A stretch of DNA of 64,000 nt, from contig NZ_JACHJC010000001.1 of NCBI RefSeq assembly GCF_014203425.1, positions 1,426,001 through 1,490,000 of the forward strand, read 5' to 3'. This DNA is from Micromonospora echinospora (GTDB lineage: Bacteria; Actinomycetota; Actinomycetes; Mycobacteriales; Micromonosporaceae). The notes beneath the pieces were generated by a model, which made no database searches, was not told the DNA's origin, and saw only the letters and a program-made list of their open reading frames with translations. The translations under genes were made by a program, and so were the position numbers. Numbering within the stretch: the stretch's first letter is position 1; each line of letters begins with the position of its first letter. Shown piece by piece: positions 63,920 through 64,000 of the stretch.

Positions 63920-64000
63920 ATGAGACAACTTACGGTGTGTCACGTGCTTGAGACGACGAGTGCTCACATGCGTCACTCCGCGGGTGCCGAGGGGGTTTCG
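63920..64000 (+). CDS. Possible 5' end of a divergent gene cut by the window edge
   Basis: The reading frame from the ATG is open to the edge (27 codons, starting MRQLTVCHVLETT). A second in-frame ATG lies at 63968. No family can be named and no clear ribosome site is present. It is listed only because it stands divergent from an HTH gene with an otherwise empty 185-bp gap. Confidence 0.25.
   Translation, partial: MRQLTVCHVLETTSAHMRHSAGAEGVS

Overview
The window is high-GC actinobacterial DNA. Its gene content, its synteny with the mycobacterial birA-accD5-accE5-maf-accA3 block, the GuaB1-type IMPDH-like protein and a recurrent AAGGGGCCC/TTAA intergenic repeat suggest a Micromonosporaceae chromosome, probably Micromonospora or a close relative (inference). 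It is ordinary core chromosome with many regulatory and efflux genes. I see no rRNA, tRNA, prophage, insertion sequence or CRISPR array.

Layout. 0-4 kb: the cydAB-cydD bd-oxidase operon with twin palindromic operators, then a BlaI/M56 regulator pair. 3.9-4.7 kb: a gene-free array of imperfect hairpin repeats. 4.7-8.7 kb: deoC, a full aldehyde dehydrogenase and an overlapping half-size pseudo-dehydrogenase, divergent from upp. 8.8-25 kb: GPP34 protein, phosphohexomutase, a transmembrane Ser/Thr kinase, a B12-domain-less acyl-CoA mutase, an M20 peptidase, a DUF4349 lipoprotein, MBL hydrolase, acetyltransferase and a flavoprotein dehydrogenase preceded by two chained mini-ORFs. 25.1-26.8 kb: a truncated threonyl-tRNA synthetase-like gene behind a short leader ORF with three consecutive Thr codons and GC-rich hairpins. 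26.9-41 kb: three regulated efflux modules (MarR with a two-gene ABC exporter, MarR with an MFS pump, PadR with a DrrAB-like ABC system), TetR/DoxX, GuaB1 and the biotin-containing acyl-CoA carboxylase alpha chain. 41-54.6 kb: maf, a mini type-VII-secretion cluster with a mycosin, accE, a second Ser/Thr kinase, a GH25 lysozyme, an M50-like peptidase, a ketopantoate-reductase-like gene, an ECF sigma/partner pair, accD5 and birA. 54.7-64 kb: PH-domain protein, two coupled GtrA genes, GTP-dependent PEP carboxykinase, a geranylgeranyl-reductase-like flavoprotein next to a Z-prenyl transferase, trehalose-6-phosphate phosphatase and an HTH regulator.

How the genes work together. accA3, accE and accD5 with birA make a biotin-dependent acyl-CoA carboxylase. 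Its likely product, methylmalonyl-CoA, is the substrate class expected for the mutase at 13.5 kb. deoC and the dehydrogenase pair would take deoxyribose-5-phosphate to glyceraldehyde-3-phosphate and acetate. Many genes appear leaderless: a TANNNT box lies 6-8 nt before the start codon, and this was used to choose several starts. GTGA/ATGA overlaps mark translationally coupled pairs.

Most interesting: the Thr-leader/ThrRS-like locus, a low-GC mosaic segment inside the type-VII cluster with borders inside two genes, a split ALDH16-like enzyme, and the double uORF cascade before the flavoprotein dehydrogenase.
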